This document shows, piece after piece, positions 27,729 to 37,778 of a stretch of DNA of 64,000 bases (position 1 is the stretch's first letter; each line of letters begins with the position of its first letter). The position numbers and the translations under genes were made by a program. The notes under the pieces were generated by a model, which worked only from the letters and a program-made list of their open reading frames with translations, made no database searches and had not been told where the DNA came from. The stretch lies in the NCBI RefSeq assembly GCF_000373245.1, contig NZ_KB890759.1, forward strand, positions 1 to 64,000, in the 5' to 3' direction. This DNA is from Echinicola pacifica DSM 19836 (GTDB lineage: Bacteria; Bacteroidota; Bacteroidia; Cytophagales; Cyclobacteriaceae).

Positions 27729-28107
27729 ATTATATCCCCAAAACACCTTCTCAGGCTGCACCAGATTGGTTTAGAAGAAAGAGTCTATATTATGACATAG
27801 GCTTATAGACATAATCTTAATTCTATCCAATTTGGCAGTCTGAAATTGTCAAAGGGAAAATCAAAAGTAGTACCACCACATTATTTGTAGTTCCTTAAAT
27901 TTTTTTATCTCCCCTATCCATTTATTATTATAAGGCTTAAATAATAAAGACCTAACTCTTCGGTCTCTCCTTCGAATAGGATTCGAAAGTAATTTTTCCT
28001 TTCAACAATATTATTATTCCCTCAATAAAATTATATTTGGTCTTCTAGAAATGCCCCTGCTAGAATAACCAATCTTTTAGGTCAATCAAAAACAATAAGC
28101 TCCACAA
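27729..28107. other. Intergenic region upstream of the PQQ-propeller gene
   Basis: About 380 bp, AT-rich. It contains TATATTTG at 28032-28039, an exact match to the Bacteroidota -7 consensus TAnnTTTG, about 70 bp before the next ATG; I see no convincing -33 TTTG at the proper distance. Otherwise nothing recognised. Confidence 0.4.
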
Positions 28108-29673
28108 ATGCATCGTCTACTTTATTTTCTTCTTGCCGTTTTATTTTCAGTTCCTTCTTATTCACAATCAAATTGGCCCCAGGCTGCGGGCCCCAATGGC
28201 AAGTGGGTTCTCAGTTCTGAGCAGTCCGCCCCTACTTCTTTTAGTGTCACCACTGGAGAGAATATCGAATGGAAAACTCCCCTACCTGAAGGTGGTCAGA
28301 GTGGCATCGCCGTCTGGGAGGATCGTATATTTCTCACCGTCATGAAACCCATCCAGCAAGCCCCCCAAAAGGAAGACCTAATGGGTACCGATATATTAGC
28401 CATCTGCCTGGATGCCAATAGCGGTGAGATCCTATGGGAAAGACCCATGGCCGGAAGCTTGCCCTCCGAATATATGTATGGCTTCAGCGATAGCTCCACT
28501 CCCAGCCCTTTGACCGACGGTCAGTCCGTGTGGTTTTATAATGCCAGTGGAATTATAAGTTGCTTTGATATGGCTGGAAAACTCCAGTGGCAGCATAATT
28601 GGATCCCTGTTTCCGAGTTGGACAGCATCCATTTCCCCTTTAATAAGCAGTTTGAGCCGATGATCCATGAGGACATCATCCTGAATATGGAGCCCTATAT
28701 GAAAGAAGATGGAATCCGCACTTATGGATGGAATTACCTCACCGCCCTCGACAAGAAAACGGGGAAGATGCTTTGGGTATCGCAAGATGCCCTTACCCAT
28801 TATAATACACCGCAATTTGGCATGACCAATGAGGGCGAGGCAGCCGTGCTTATCGGGCGTGGTGGACATCATAAGGTACCTGAGAAACCAAAAGGCTATT
28901 CCATGATCAGCTTAAAAGATGGCCACAGAATATGGAAATATGAGGCCGACCAAGGGGAAGCGCTCTACCATGCCAGCTGGAATGATTCCTATGCCGTTTG
29001 GTTTACCGAAAAAGAAAATGAACTTCATGTTCTCAACCCTGACACAGGGAAGCTAATTCGTAAAATTGACCTGAGAAATGGTACTGTTCGCCTTTGGGAT
29101 AAGGAAAAATCCCAATATGAAGCCCAAGATGCCAAGGCTTATTTTGATCAAGAGGAACTGAATGTTTTCCCTGCCTGGTACACTAATATTCTCATTGAGG
29201 ATCAGCTGTATTTCCTTTGCTTCAAAAAGGGAAGATACCGTAAAAATATTGGGCCGGACTATAGCATGGCTAAGGTGGACTTAGAAACCGGCGAAACACA
29301 GTTCTTGGAATTACCTGTGCATTTTAACCTGCAGGCGGATCAAAAAGAATATATCTGGAATGAGGAATTGGTGACGGAAACGAATAATATCCGTGGCCTG
29401 GATGTGGCCCATGACCCTAGGTCAAAACGGGATGGCTGGCATTGGAATTTTAATGGTAATCCCATTGCCATCAATGGGAAAATCTACTTCACCACGATGC
29501 TGGGACTGGTTTATGTGGTGGATGCCCAAAGTCCTGAGCTGGATGCTAAAGCCTTGATTAGTGTGAATGACCTTGGCCCGAAGGGCAAAACATGGTCTGT
29601 CAACACCCCCTCCTTCGCCAATGGCAGCCTCTATCACCGCACGCTCAAATACCTGATAAAAATTGGTGAATAA
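28108..29673 (+). CDS. Secreted PQQ-like beta-propeller protein
   Basis: A 521-residue protein with a signal peptide (MHRLLYFLLAVLFSVPSYSQ). The mature part repeats the PQQ-blade pattern (strand, then LDA.SGE.LW): ICLDANSGEILWERPMAG, FDMAGKLQWQHNW, ALDKKTGKMLWVSQD, SLKDGHRIWKYEAD, LNPDTGKLIRKIDL, KVDLETGETQFLELP and YVVDAQSPELDAK. Such propellers occur in BamB-type scaffolds and PQQ dehydrogenases, but the dehydrogenase calcium/PQQ site is not evident. It resembles secreted PQQ-like proteins found beside Bacteroidota and Planctomycetes glycan loci. Substrate or partner unknown. Terminator follows at 29679. Confidence 0.85.
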   Translation: MHRLLYFLLAVLFSVPSYSQSNWPQAAGPNGKWVLSSEQSAPTSFSVTTGENIEWKTPLPEGGQSGIAVWEDRIFLTVMKPIQQAPQKEDLMGTDILAICLDANSGEILWERPMAGSLPSEYMYGFSDSSTPSPLTDGQSVWFYNASGIISCFDMAGKLQWQHNWIPVSELDSIHFPFNKQFEPMIHEDIILNMEPYMKEDGIRTYGWNYLTALDKKTGKMLWVSQDALTHYNTPQFGMTNEGEAAVLIGRGGHHKVPEKPKGYSMISLKDGHRIWKYEADQGEALYHASWNDSYAVWFTEKENELHVLNPDTGKLIRKIDLRNGTVRLWDKEKSQYEAQDAKAYFDQEELNVFPAWYTNILIEDQLYFLCFKKGRYRKNIGPDYSMAKVDLETGETQFLELPVHFNLQADQKEYIWNEELVTETNNIRGLDVAHDPRSKRDGWHWNFNGNPIAINGKIYFTTMLGLVYVVDAQSPELDAKALISVNDLGPKGKTWSVNTPSFANGSLYHRTLKYLIKIGE

Positions 29674-29678
29674 GGTAA

Positions 29679-29714
29679 AACAGGAAGGTCCTCCCAGTAC
29701 TGGACCTTCCTGTT
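29679..29714 (+). terminator. Rho-independent terminator after the PQQ-propeller gene
   Basis: A perfect 13-bp stem (AACAGGAAGGTCC with GGACCTTCCTGTT) with a 10-nt loop begins 6 bp after the stop codon, followed by a short T-rich tail (GTTATATTG). The tail is weak, but stem length and position support a terminator. Confidence 0.8.
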
Positions 29715-29861
29715 GTTATATTGACTTCAATGGCTTCCATCAGGTATCTCCTACTATGGTAGGCATAAGACCTGCAATTTAAGTGTGGTAATTCATCTAT
29801 AATCCCAATAAGCGGATTAGGAAAGATCCGTTCTGCTTAAGCGTTGTGTCGGAGCTTAGCA

Positions 29862-31058
29862 CTACTTTTTGGGACTCAGACTCTCCTTGATATTATTGAT
29901 GGACTTAGCGTAACCCACCTGAAGCTGGACAAAATCGCCACCTGTTTGACTCAGGTTAAAATAAGGGATAAACCTCAGGAACAATTTATCCGAAAGCTCA
30001 CCATTGAGCCCTTGTTGCAGCTCCATATTGATATTCAGGATGCTGACAGGGCCGTCCGCCTGGGGATCCAGAATATCCACTACTGCCTCAGTTTTATTCA
30101 TGAAGTGACGCTGGAAACTTGGGTTTATCCTGAACACCGCCGCCTCAGTAATCCTTAAATCCAAGCCGGTTTGAATTTTAAATCCATGAGAATTGATTTG
30201 ATAAGGATCATCTTCATTCTCCTCATTATTGAGAAGGGAATTATAATATACATATCCCATATCAAAAGTCCAATTTCCACCATTACGGAACTGACTATTG
30301 AAAATATTAATGTCCAAACCGAATGTAAAGGGGCTTTTTTGGATAAACTCTAGTCGGTTTACATCCGCTTCATTTGTGACAAATTTGTCCTTGCTATCAA
30401 ACTTGCTCAGTTGAAAACTCGGTTTCAGGTAATTGAATACCACAAAATTATTATTAGGCAGATTATTGGTGTTCAATAGGATCTTGAAATTACCTTCTGT
30501 TTGGATAATCCCATTGGGTTCGCCAAAGATGGTCCCTAAAAGATCGGTATAAACCCTAAGGTCAATGTCAAGCTTGGAGCCACGAGTGAAGGTATAGGAA
30601 GGTTCAGACGCCTTCAATACAAAGTTTGCATCATCGGGAATCATGGAATACTTGGAGACATTATCATAATACAGAAATTGCCTCAATTGAATTCCCGTTC
30701 TTTTGCCTTTAGGTTCGCGAATATTATAAAAATAATCGTTTAGCCTCCCTGCATTGAGATGCTGAATAGAAATGATTTTTTGATTTTCGAACCTGTATTT
30801 GTCGGGCTGGTCAGTGGTGATAAACATGCGCTTGATGACACCGTCTTCCACAAATACATTGATCGAATCAATCCTAAAGGGGATATCGGCCTTTATAGCA
30901 CTGGAATTAGCAGAATATACAGAATCTAAACCCTGGGTGGCAGCTTCTTTTAAATATAGACTTCCAATTTTAGTTTGAGAAAGTGAAACATGAGCAATGG
31001 TAAATAGTACCATCGCCATTAGGATGATTTTGGGTAATAAATAGCTTACGTTTTTCAT
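29862..31058 (-). CDS. Secreted beta-rich protein, possible outer-membrane barrel
   Basis: A 398-residue protein from the ATG at 31058 (MKNVSYLLPKIILMAMVLFT), chosen because a signal peptide ending at VSLSQ starts there; the frame runs 21 codons further upstream. An N-terminal part (about 30-130) contains IDSINVFVEDGVIKRMFIT and IISIQHLNAGRLNDYFYNI. The later two-thirds has alternating beta strands with aromatic residues, e.g. FTFGLDINIFNSQF, WTFDMGYVYYNSLL, FKIQTGLDLRITEAAVFRI and LFLRFIPYFNLSQTGGDFVQLQVGYA, consistent with an outer-membrane barrel. I do not recognise a named family. It converges with the PQQ-propeller gene. Confidence 0.7.
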   Translation of the reverse strand: MKNVSYLLPKIILMAMVLFTIAHVSLSQTKIGSLYLKEAATQGLDSVYSANSSAIKADIPFRIDSINVFVEDGVIKRMFITTDQPDKYRFENQKIISIQHLNAGRLNDYFYNIREPKGKRTGIQLRQFLYYDNVSKYSMIPDDANFVLKASEPSYTFTRGSKLDIDLRVYTDLLGTIFGEPNGIIQTEGNFKILLNTNNLPNNNFVVFNYLKPSFQLSKFDSKDKFVTNEADVNRLEFIQKSPFTFGLDINIFNSQFRNGGNWTFDMGYVYYNSLLNNEENEDDPYQINSHGFKIQTGLDLRITEAAVFRINPSFQRHFMNKTEAVVDILDPQADGPVSILNINMELQQGLNGELSDKLFLRFIPYFNLSQTGGDFVQLQVGYAKSINNIKESLSPKK

Positions 31059-31842
31059 GACTGAAACATTAAAAGTGAATAATAATACCTTTAATGAGCA
31101 ATCTGCCAAAAAGTAACCCATTACGGCAGATCATCATGGATTATAAACCATATATCCTTAATTATAAATCACTTATAGTCCCGCCTCCATCCTTTCCTAA
31201 GAAGATATTCTAGCTGCCTTATAGGAAACACTATTCCTAAGGATCGAAAATATTACAAGGACAGAAAAGCTAATGGGAGGGAGTTGTGAAGATTACCAAG
31301 AGCGGTAAACTATAAATTTTGGGTGCGAGTACTACTATTGATAAAACGTATAAAACCGCATAGAGGAATATCAAAGCCGATTATGGATAAAAAAAAGGTG
31401 ATTTTTAAAAAAAATATTTCATGACTGTAAAGGATAAGAAGGGTACAGTTGACCTAACAGCCTTTCTCTAAATTAGCCTCGATAAAGGCCGCATGCTGTG
31501 CTGACTCAGGATATAATAGAGGGAAAATCAAGAAAAGTGAAAATGATATTAATGGCCTAAAAAAGAAGATATAATGAATGAATAAGGAAAGGAAAGGATA
31601 AGTCCGACTAGGAATCACAGCCAATATGGAAGACGAAATAGCAGGAACTACCGATAGCCTATAAATTGTCAATCTACTAAAAAACACTTTTATTATAACT
31701 TTTATGCTGCGTATCGTTATGAAATCGAAATATATTAATATAAATATCATTTTTTTTAGTACAAAACACCTTTCATAAATTGATTTAAAATATTATATTC
31801 ATTTGCAGGTTACTTTTCACCACAACTATCATAAAAGAGCAG
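31059..31842. other. Divergent promoter region, no gene
   Basis: About 780 bp between the barrel-like gene and the ECF sigma gene. A 98-codon minus-strand frame (31454-31750) is hydrophobic and low-complexity in very AT-rich DNA; I do not call it. No repeat, RNA or operator recognised. Confidence 0.45.
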
Positions 31843-32382
31843 ATGACAGACCATGAGATACTGATTCATATACGAGCTGGGGACCAGCAAGTACTGGAGA
31901 AGGTGTATGTCCAGCATAGGGAGCCATTTATATCCTGGCTAAAGAAACAATATAATTGCTCGAAAGAAGAAGGGCAAGAAATCTATCAAGTCACTTTCTA
32001 TATATTTTATGAAAATGTCCTCACCGGGAAACTGCAATACCTTACTTCCAGCATCAAGACCTATCTGTTTGGGATCGGTAAATACAAGATTTTGGAGCAT
32101 ATAAGAGTAGAATCCAAAAAGGCTTATGAAATAAGAGAGGAATATTTCCAAATGGAAGAAGAGCAGACCTTTCCAGATCTGGATCAGGAAAACATGATTA
32201 TCAGCGCATTGAGGACTTTGGGAGATCCATGCAAGAAGCTTTTGGAATTGGTGTATTACGAAAACAGATCGATGGAGGATATTGCTCATGCATTGAACTA
32301 TAAGAATCCCGATACTGCAAAGAACCAGAAGTACAAGTGCATGCAGCGGCTCAAGAAATTAGTGATGACCACAAATGTGTAA
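31843..32382 (+). CDS. ECF-type RNA polymerase sigma factor
   Basis: A 179-residue sigma-70 family protein. Region 2 spans about 20-95 (EEGQEIYQVTFYIFYENVL, SIKTYLFGIGKYKILEHIR) and region 4 about 120-175 (LRTLGDPCKKLLELVYYENRSMEDIAHALNYKNPDTAKNQKYKCMQRL). Regions 3 and 1 are absent, as in ECF factors. It starts a three-gene unit: the anti-sigma/TPR gene begins 3 bp after its stop and a small gene 12 bp after that. The unit faces a CHAT-domain gene. Target promoters are unknown. Confidence 0.93.
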   Translation: MTDHEILIHIRAGDQQVLEKVYVQHREPFISWLKKQYNCSKEEGQEIYQVTFYIFYENVLTGKLQYLTSSIKTYLFGIGKYKILEHIRVESKKAYEIREEYFQMEEEQTFPDLDQENMIISALRTLGDPCKKLLELVYYENRSMEDIAHALNYKNPDTAKNQKYKCMQRLKKLVMTTNV

Positions 32383-32385
32383 GAA

Positions 32386-33126
32386 ATGGAAGAGCAAGAT
32401 CAAATAACGATACAACGATACCTTGACGGGGAGCTGTCGCCAACTGAGCGGGAGGTGTTTGAAGAAAAATTAGCACTTTCTCCAGACCTTCAGCAGGACA
32501 TCCTGCTGCACAAAAAACTGATCGAAGGGATCAAAATGGAAGCCCGATCAAACGCCTGGCAACAGATAAATAATCTTGAACAAAAAGCAAGACATCAAAA
32601 TAAGGTCCGCAAGCCCAACTCTACAGTAGCCTGGAGGATGGCAGCTGCTTTTGCCTTGATCCTGGTGGCAGGGTTTGCGATCTATCTGACTATCGGTCAG
32701 GATACCGGTCCAGAGAGGCTCTATGCAGAAAACTTCAGCCCCTACCCGCCCATCGCCTATGCGCCGGTACGCGGCAAAGAGCCCAGCAGCAATTTAGAAC
32801 GTGCTTTTGCGGCTTATACGGCAGGTCAATATCAAAAAAGCATGGATTTGCTCGCAGACGAAAACCATGAAGGCAATCGTGGGGGATTGATATTATTCTA
32901 TGAGGGGAATGCCCTGATGGCGCTAGGAAAACCCATGGAAGCGGAAGCTAAGCTGAAGGCTGCCATGGAATACCCCGGGCCACTGGCCTTACAGATGCGC
33001 TGGTACCTCTCCATGAGCTACCTCGCTCAAGGAAAGACAGAGCAGGCTAAGGAACTTCTAAGCCTCATCTCTTCAGGCCAAAATTCTTATTCCGAGAAAG
33101 CATCAAAAATTATTTCTAACCTATAA
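32386..33126 (+). CDS. Membrane anti-sigma-like protein with TPR tail
   Basis: A 246-residue single-pass inner-membrane protein. Residues 1-80 are a cytoplasmic, acidic, helical segment with YLDGELSPTEREVFEEKLA (12-30), the typical opening of Bacteroidota anti-sigma factors. A transmembrane helix spans about 84-103 (MAAAFALILVAGFAIYLTIG). The extracytoplasmic part contains TPR-like helix pairs (LERAFAAYTAGQYQKSMDLL, ALMALGKPMEAEAKLKAAME, SYLAQGKTEQAKELL). It overlaps nothing but lies 3 bp after the sigma gene, so it probably binds that sigma factor and relays a signal through its TPR tail. Confidence 0.85.
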   Translation: MEEQDQITIQRYLDGELSPTEREVFEEKLALSPDLQQDILLHKKLIEGIKMEARSNAWQQINNLEQKARHQNKVRKPNSTVAWRMAAAFALILVAGFAIYLTIGQDTGPERLYAENFSPYPPIAYAPVRGKEPSSNLERAFAAYTAGQYQKSMDLLADENHEGNRGGLILFYEGNALMALGKPMEAEAKLKAAMEYPGPLALQMRWYLSMSYLAQGKTEQAKELLSLISSGQNSYSEKASKIISNL

Positions 33127-33138
33127 TACTATAATACT

Positions 33139-33498
33139 ATGTCAACTAGTGAGAAATATTTAGTTTATCCTTATGGGACGGTGCGGGATGTAAGAAGGCC
33201 CTCCGACGACACTGAGCCCTATTTAAATGAGGACGAGACAGAAGGCCAAAAATCCTGGCCAGTAGAAAAAGCCCTTAAAAAATTCCTAAAAAGCATAAAC
33301 AACCCCAAGGCCTATTTTCAATTAGGGGTGGTTCGCTTCAGGACAGCCGATGGCTTAGATTTCAAACTTTTCCTTTTTCAAGGAACCTATGATCAAAATG
33401 GTAATCCAGAGCATGAAATTAAGGATGGAGATATCATTGATTTTACCGATCAGGGAAGCTCTCTATTTATTTTACTAGACAAGTCCAATATACTTTAA
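33139..33498 (+). CDS. Small acidic soluble protein of the ECF/CHAT module
   Basis: A 119-residue protein with no signal peptide or membrane segment. N-terminal YLVYPYGTVRDVRRPSDDTE, a basic helix (EKALKKFLKSINNPK), then beta strands YFQLGVVRFRTADGLDFKLFLFQG and DGDIIDFTDQGSSLFILLD. I do not recognise a family. It starts 12 bp after the anti-sigma gene and ends 11 bp from the end of the convergent CHAT gene, so it probably belongs to the same system. A ligand, substrate or adaptor role would be guesswork. Confidence 0.72.
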   Translation: MSTSEKYLVYPYGTVRDVRRPSDDTEPYLNEDETEGQKSWPVEKALKKFLKSINNPKAYFQLGVVRFRTADGLDFKLFLFQGTYDQNGNPEHEIKDGDIIDFTDQGSSLFILLDKSNIL

Positions 33499-33509
33499 AA
33501 CCCAAAGTC

Positions 33510-36479
33510 TTATTTGCGCCGGTTAATAGAGGATGAATATTCACGCAATTTCCTTCTATTGAGGTACAGGGTGAGAAGTAGTCCGGCAAATACAAGTGCA
33601 TACCAAAGGAAAAGGTGATTAGTGCCAGCGGCAGCATTGCCCACGGGCACCATGCCTGCCCAATACCTTGGATGAGCCATTTGCTCGTCCGAGGTATTTA
33701 TATAGTCTAATTTTGCCAGTTGGATGGACTGAGCGAGATTTTTACCTTTTTTGAAATGGCCATAGAAGCCACTAATGATCTTCGAAGTGCTCATATCATC
33801 CACCTGCCAGAGGCTCGCCAGCAGTGATTTGCATCCCGCATATCGGAAGCCACGAGCGAGGTTAAATACCCCTTCCCCATCCAAGTATTTGCCCATCCCC
33901 GTTTCACAGGAGGCCAGCACGGCCAGATTGGCCTTCATAGGGATATTCATCAGTTCATAATAAAACAATGAATCAACTCCTAGGCCAAGGCTATCTCTAA
34001 AAATCAAGGCGGCCTTCATCGGGTTGGTCATATTGGCGCGTCCATGTACTGCCATATGAATGATATCAGCCTCACCCGCATTGCTAAAGAAATTGCGCTT
34101 TGTGGCAGCATTGCCACTGAAGCTAGCGATGGGGAACAAGGAGGCCATATGTTTCAACTCCTCCTGAGCTCCAAGCAGGTCCAGATTGGAGACTGCCGAC
34201 TCAGATTGCCCATAGCTGAAAGCCATAATATTATTATTATCTAGGGTATTCTCCGAATCTTCCACCAGCAGCTGGGCAGAAAATCCGTAGGAAATCGGGC
34301 AGGATCTGACCAGATAATCCAGATTTCTATAATCCACCGTCAGGCTTTTAGTTGCTGAGCTAAGGAAACTTTCAAATGGAACCGTGGACAGAGCACCGTC
34401 GGGAATAAGAATTAAATTCCTGACTTCTGAGATATCAGCAGGAAGCAGTCGGGTATATAGCCTATTTCCCAATCGGGTAAATTCCTGAAAATTCGCAAGT
34501 TCATCTCCATAACTAGGCTTTGCCATAAAATGGCTTCTGAAAGCACTCAGATCACTTTTCAAGCCTTCAAAATCCTTCAATTTATCCAGAGAAATTGAGC
34601 CATCCATTTCGATATAAAGCCTAAATGCAGTGGAGTCTCCATAAAAATACTCCGCCATGCTGGCCTCATTTTTCTGTAAATACAGGCTAAGTTGCTTCAA
34701 ACTTACTCGCTCAGTACCGTATTTAGACTCAAAATACTTGGGGTAGCTGGAGGACATGGTCTGCTTCAGCATTTGAAGATTCTTCTGCAACTGAAAATAT
34801 TCCTCCTTCAAGAGGACAAGCAATGAATCCCCGGGCTGCGTCTGCAGGATCGCCTGGCACTTAGCGATTCGGGAAACCAACTCATTTTCCTGGGATCGAA
34901 TGCTGTCCTCCACGCCGATATGATCGAGCAGCTCCGCATGGCGAATATAATCCAACATGCTGAGCGACTTACTATTCTCCATAAATCGCAGCGCCACCCT
35001 AGCCAAAGAAGAGTCTGGCTGGGTTTTCCACATTTGACTGACCACGCCTAGACCGCTTTCATACACCGACTTATACCGACCTGCTAGGCCTACCTTGGCA
35101 CTTTCCACCTTGATATTACTTCGGAAATGCATCAAAACTCTATCGAAAGAAATATAAGCCTGCAAGGCCTTGTCCAGGTAATCAGGCGCTGGATGCTGCA
35201 GATACATTTTGGTATAGCCATTGGCCACCATTTTCATCCCATCCAATACCTGCGGTACGTTCATCATGGCCAATGAATCCTCCGACAGCGTTTCCCAATG
35301 AAAAACCCCCTCATGCTGGAGAACTATTTCTGCATAATAAATCGCTGAATCCTGCTGCCCAGTATAATGGTAAAACTGACTCCAAACGACACTCGCCTCC
35401 TTACTTTCTGCAATAGAATGACCGGGAAGCATATCCCTAGCCAAAGCCATATACTTCCTGGCCTGCTGAGGAGCTTTCACCGTCTGCGCACTTACCATCT
35501 GCAGGTAAATTGGAAATAAAGCCGGATCTGACTTCTGGTCAAAACTTGCTATCACCTCGTCAAGCGTGTTTATAGCTGAGGGATAGTCTTTCTGGTTGAT
35601 ATAAACGGCCGCCAGATTGGACTGGAAGATCGGCATATTTGCCTTCATATAATAAGGCTCCTTTTGGATCAATTCTATGGCTTCCTTAAAACTAACGATA
35701 GCCTTATCGTATTCATTGGCGGTAAAATAGGCCGTTCCCATAGCATTTAGGCAGGAACTCAGGTCCAGATACCTGCTCGCATTAGTCTCCTGAAAAAGAT
35801 GAAACGCCTTGAAGGCATAGCTATTTGCCAGATCGGTGTCTCCGACATTCCGCAGACAAGAGGCGATTACATAGTATAAATTTGCCAATCTCACCGGGGT
35901 CGCTATGGAAGGATTTTTATCATAAATGGCCTGTGCCCTTTGGTAGAATTGATCTGCATTATAATAATCCCCAAGGGTATAATGATAAATCTCTCCTATA
36001 GAAATCAAACTGGAAGCCACATACCGTGAATTATCACCATAAAACGCCCGCCTGATTTTCAGGGCGAAATGATGCGTATAAAGTGCAGAATCAATTTGAC
36101 CATTATAATCATAATAGACCCCCTTTCGGTAATATATATCTGCCAAAATCAGGGAATCCTGCGAGGAGCGTTTATACATTTTCTCCGTCTCCTTAATCAG
36201 CTTCCTGGCCTCTGGAAGTCGCCAAAGCCCTATTTGGATACCAGCCATCTTGGTCCTGGAAATGATCGCTGCATCATAGTCCTCCACCTTCACAAAATCC
36301 TTTGTCAACTGATCATAATAAGCCAATCGTTGGGGAACACTCATGTCCCTTTCCTCGGGAACCTTAAATTCCTCCCTCTCTGTAATCGACTCATAATCAA
36401 CCTGAAAAGCATATAAAGCTGCATTTCCTGAAAGAATGAAAAATAATGAAATTAGGCTGCTGACAAATGAAAACTTCAT
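33510..36479 (-). CDS. Membrane-anchored TPR-CHAT caspase-like protease
   Basis: A 989-residue protein from the ATG at 36479 (MKFSFVSSLISLFFILSGN), preferred because a signal peptide ending near LYAFQ follows; an upstream ATG adds 14 residues. Residues about 50-450 are TPR-like helical repeats, about 500-590 a coiled helical region. The CHAT domain (about 670-950) carries the catalytic pair: His812 in IIHMAVHGRAN and Cys858 in LAVLASCETGMGKY, followed by GEGVFNLARGFRYAGCKSL and SLWQVDD. A C-terminal transmembrane helix (about 955-974) is followed by a short basic tail. CHAT proteins are caspase-related peptidases. Here it is convergent with an ECF sigma unit whose anti-sigma factor carries TPR repeats. 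Confidence 0.92.
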   Translation of the reverse strand: MKFSFVSSLISLFFILSGNAALYAFQVDYESITEREEFKVPEERDMSVPQRLAYYDQLTKDFVKVEDYDAAIISRTKMAGIQIGLWRLPEARKLIKETEKMYKRSSQDSLILADIYYRKGVYYDYNGQIDSALYTHHFALKIRRAFYGDNSRYVASSLISIGEIYHYTLGDYYNADQFYQRAQAIYDKNPSIATPVRLANLYYVIASCLRNVGDTDLANSYAFKAFHLFQETNASRYLDLSSCLNAMGTAYFTANEYDKAIVSFKEAIELIQKEPYYMKANMPIFQSNLAAVYINQKDYPSAINTLDEVIASFDQKSDPALFPIYLQMVSAQTVKAPQQARKYMALARDMLPGHSIAESKEASVVWSQFYHYTGQQDSAIYYAEIVLQHEGVFHWETLSEDSLAMMNVPQVLDGMKMVANGYTKMYLQHPAPDYLDKALQAYISFDRVLMHFRSNIKVESAKVGLAGRYKSVYESGLGVVSQMWKTQPDSSLARVALRFMENSKSLSMLDYIRHAELLDHIGVEDSIRSQENELVSRIAKCQAILQTQPGDSLLVLLKEEYFQLQKNLQMLKQTMSSSYPKYFESKYGTERVSLKQLSLYLQKNEASMAEYFYGDSTAFRLYIEMDGSISLDKLKDFEGLKSDLSAFRSHFMAKPSYGDELANFQEFTRLGNRLYTRLLPADISEVRNLILIPDGALSTVPFESFLSSATKSLTVDYRNLDYLVRSCPISYGFSAQLLVEDSENTLDNNNIMAFSYGQSESAVSNLDLLGAQEELKHMASLFPIASFSGNAATKRNFFSNAGEADIIHMAVHGRANMTNPMKAALIFRDSLGLGVDSLFYYELMNIPMKANLAVLASCETGMGKYLDGEGVFNLARGFRYAGCKSLLASLWQVDDMSTSKIISGFYGHFKKGKNLAQSIQLAKLDYINTSDEQMAHPRYWAGMVPVGNAAAGTNHLFLWYALVFAGLLLTLYLNRRKLREYSSSINRRK

Positions 36480-36795
36480 GACTCGATGCGAATAAGATAA
36501 AATCCTTACTAAAGAAGGCATACTAAAAGAAAAGAAGGATGATATCTTCCCTATTCATCCAAGTAGCGATGAAGATTGTATTCTCGGATGATCCGCTGCC
36601 AAATTATGATAATATTATTAACCCAAAGTACAGAGATGGAACTAAGACTCCCGCATCCAACTATTTCATAATAAAAATACCATAATTATAGAATAAAATA
36701 CATTTTTTTGGTAAAAAATCAATGGATAAGCTAAGTTAAAATTACCAACGGCTATATATTGTACATATACCTCTGTGGCTCCAGGTTCTTTGACC

Positions 36796-37677
36796 TCAGT
36801 TATTGCGCTTGAAGGACTGATGGAAGTGTCTTGGAGAGATTCCGCAATGTTTTTTGAACAGCCTAGAGAAATAAGCCAAATCGTCAAAGCCGAGCAGCGT
36901 GGCAATCTCGCCTATCGGTTTATCGGTATAATATAACATCCTTTTGGCTTCCAGCATCGCGCGGGCAGTGATGAGGGAAATGGGGGATTTCCCCACAGCT
37001 GATTGACTTACCCGATTCAGGTGCCTAGGGGTGATATTCAGCCAGTCCGCATACTGAGAAACTTGCTTCTCACTGATAAAATTCCTTTCTATTAATTTTT
37101 CGAATTCCTGCATATGTCGCGAATAGCCACCTGGATGACTGGGTGACACCATTCCCTGCTCACGATAAGCCTGGTCCAAATAAAGGTAAATCAGCTGGAT
37201 AATCCCTCTCGCTATGGAAGGGGCATTATTAGTTTTGCTCCTTGTTTTCTCATATAATTCCCCAAAAAGCTGCCATAATAATGGGCTGCTAGCTTTAGGG
37301 ATCTTAAGACCTGATGCATTCATAAGCGAACTGAAAAATGGAAATTCATTTACTGAATGCTGACTAAAATAGGAATCATAAAAGTCTCTGGAATGAAAGA
37401 AAATATAGCCGTCCGCATCCTCCGAAAGTTCCCAATGATGAGTCTGACCAGGATTCAGCATAAATATGGCTCCAGGATAAATTGGATATTCCTCGAAATC
37501 TATTTCATGCCTACCCATGCCGTGGGTAAACAAGACTGTTAAATAGAAATTGTGCTTATGGGGAATGGTAATGTCCTTATGGAAGGTACGAATATGCTCC
37601 TGAAAGGTATTGCAATAAAACTCTCTGGGTGAATCCGCCCCAAAATTATGCAATTGTAAAACGTCTAAGTCTGCCAT
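36796..37677 (-). CDS. AraC family transcriptional regulator
   Basis: About 293 residues from MADLDVLQLHNFG (ATG at 37675-37677); earlier in-frame ATGs at 37683 and 37722 are possible. The N-terminal cupin-like domain has DITIPHKHNFYLTVLFTHG and YPGAIFMLNPGQTHHWEL. The C-terminal AraC DNA-binding domain reads VSQYADWLNITPRHLNRVSQSAVG and IGEIATLLGFDDLAYFSRLFKKHCGISPRHF. It lies divergent from a DUF983 gene and downstream of the CHAT gene. Ligand and targets unknown. Confidence 0.92.
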   Translation of the reverse strand: MADLDVLQLHNFGADSPREFYCNTFQEHIRTFHKDITIPHKHNFYLTVLFTHGMGRHEIDFEEYPIYPGAIFMLNPGQTHHWELSEDADGYIFFHSRDFYDSYFSQHSVNEFPFFSSLMNASGLKIPKASSPLLWQLFGELYEKTRSKTNNAPSIARGIIQLIYLYLDQAYREQGMVSPSHPGGYSRHMQEFEKLIERNFISEKQVSQYADWLNITPRHLNRVSQSAVGKSPISLITARAMLEAKRMLYYTDKPIGEIATLLGFDDLAYFSRLFKKHCGISPRHFHQSFKRNN

Positions 37678-37778
37678 GATCATGTCCGATTTGTACAAAA
37701 ATAAGCAACAAATTGAAAACAAATTTCCTCTGGGGAGTATTAATTTTGTCCCAGTAAGAAACGTGAAAAAATGATCCT

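Noticed and set aside
31454-31750. 98-codon minus-strand reading frame of hydrophobic residues
   Set aside because: Low-complexity Ile/Phe/Ser-rich translation of very AT-rich DNA, no family motif, isolated.
36666-36905. 79-codon minus-strand frame overlapping the AraC gene end
   Set aside because: Out of frame with AraC, no domain.
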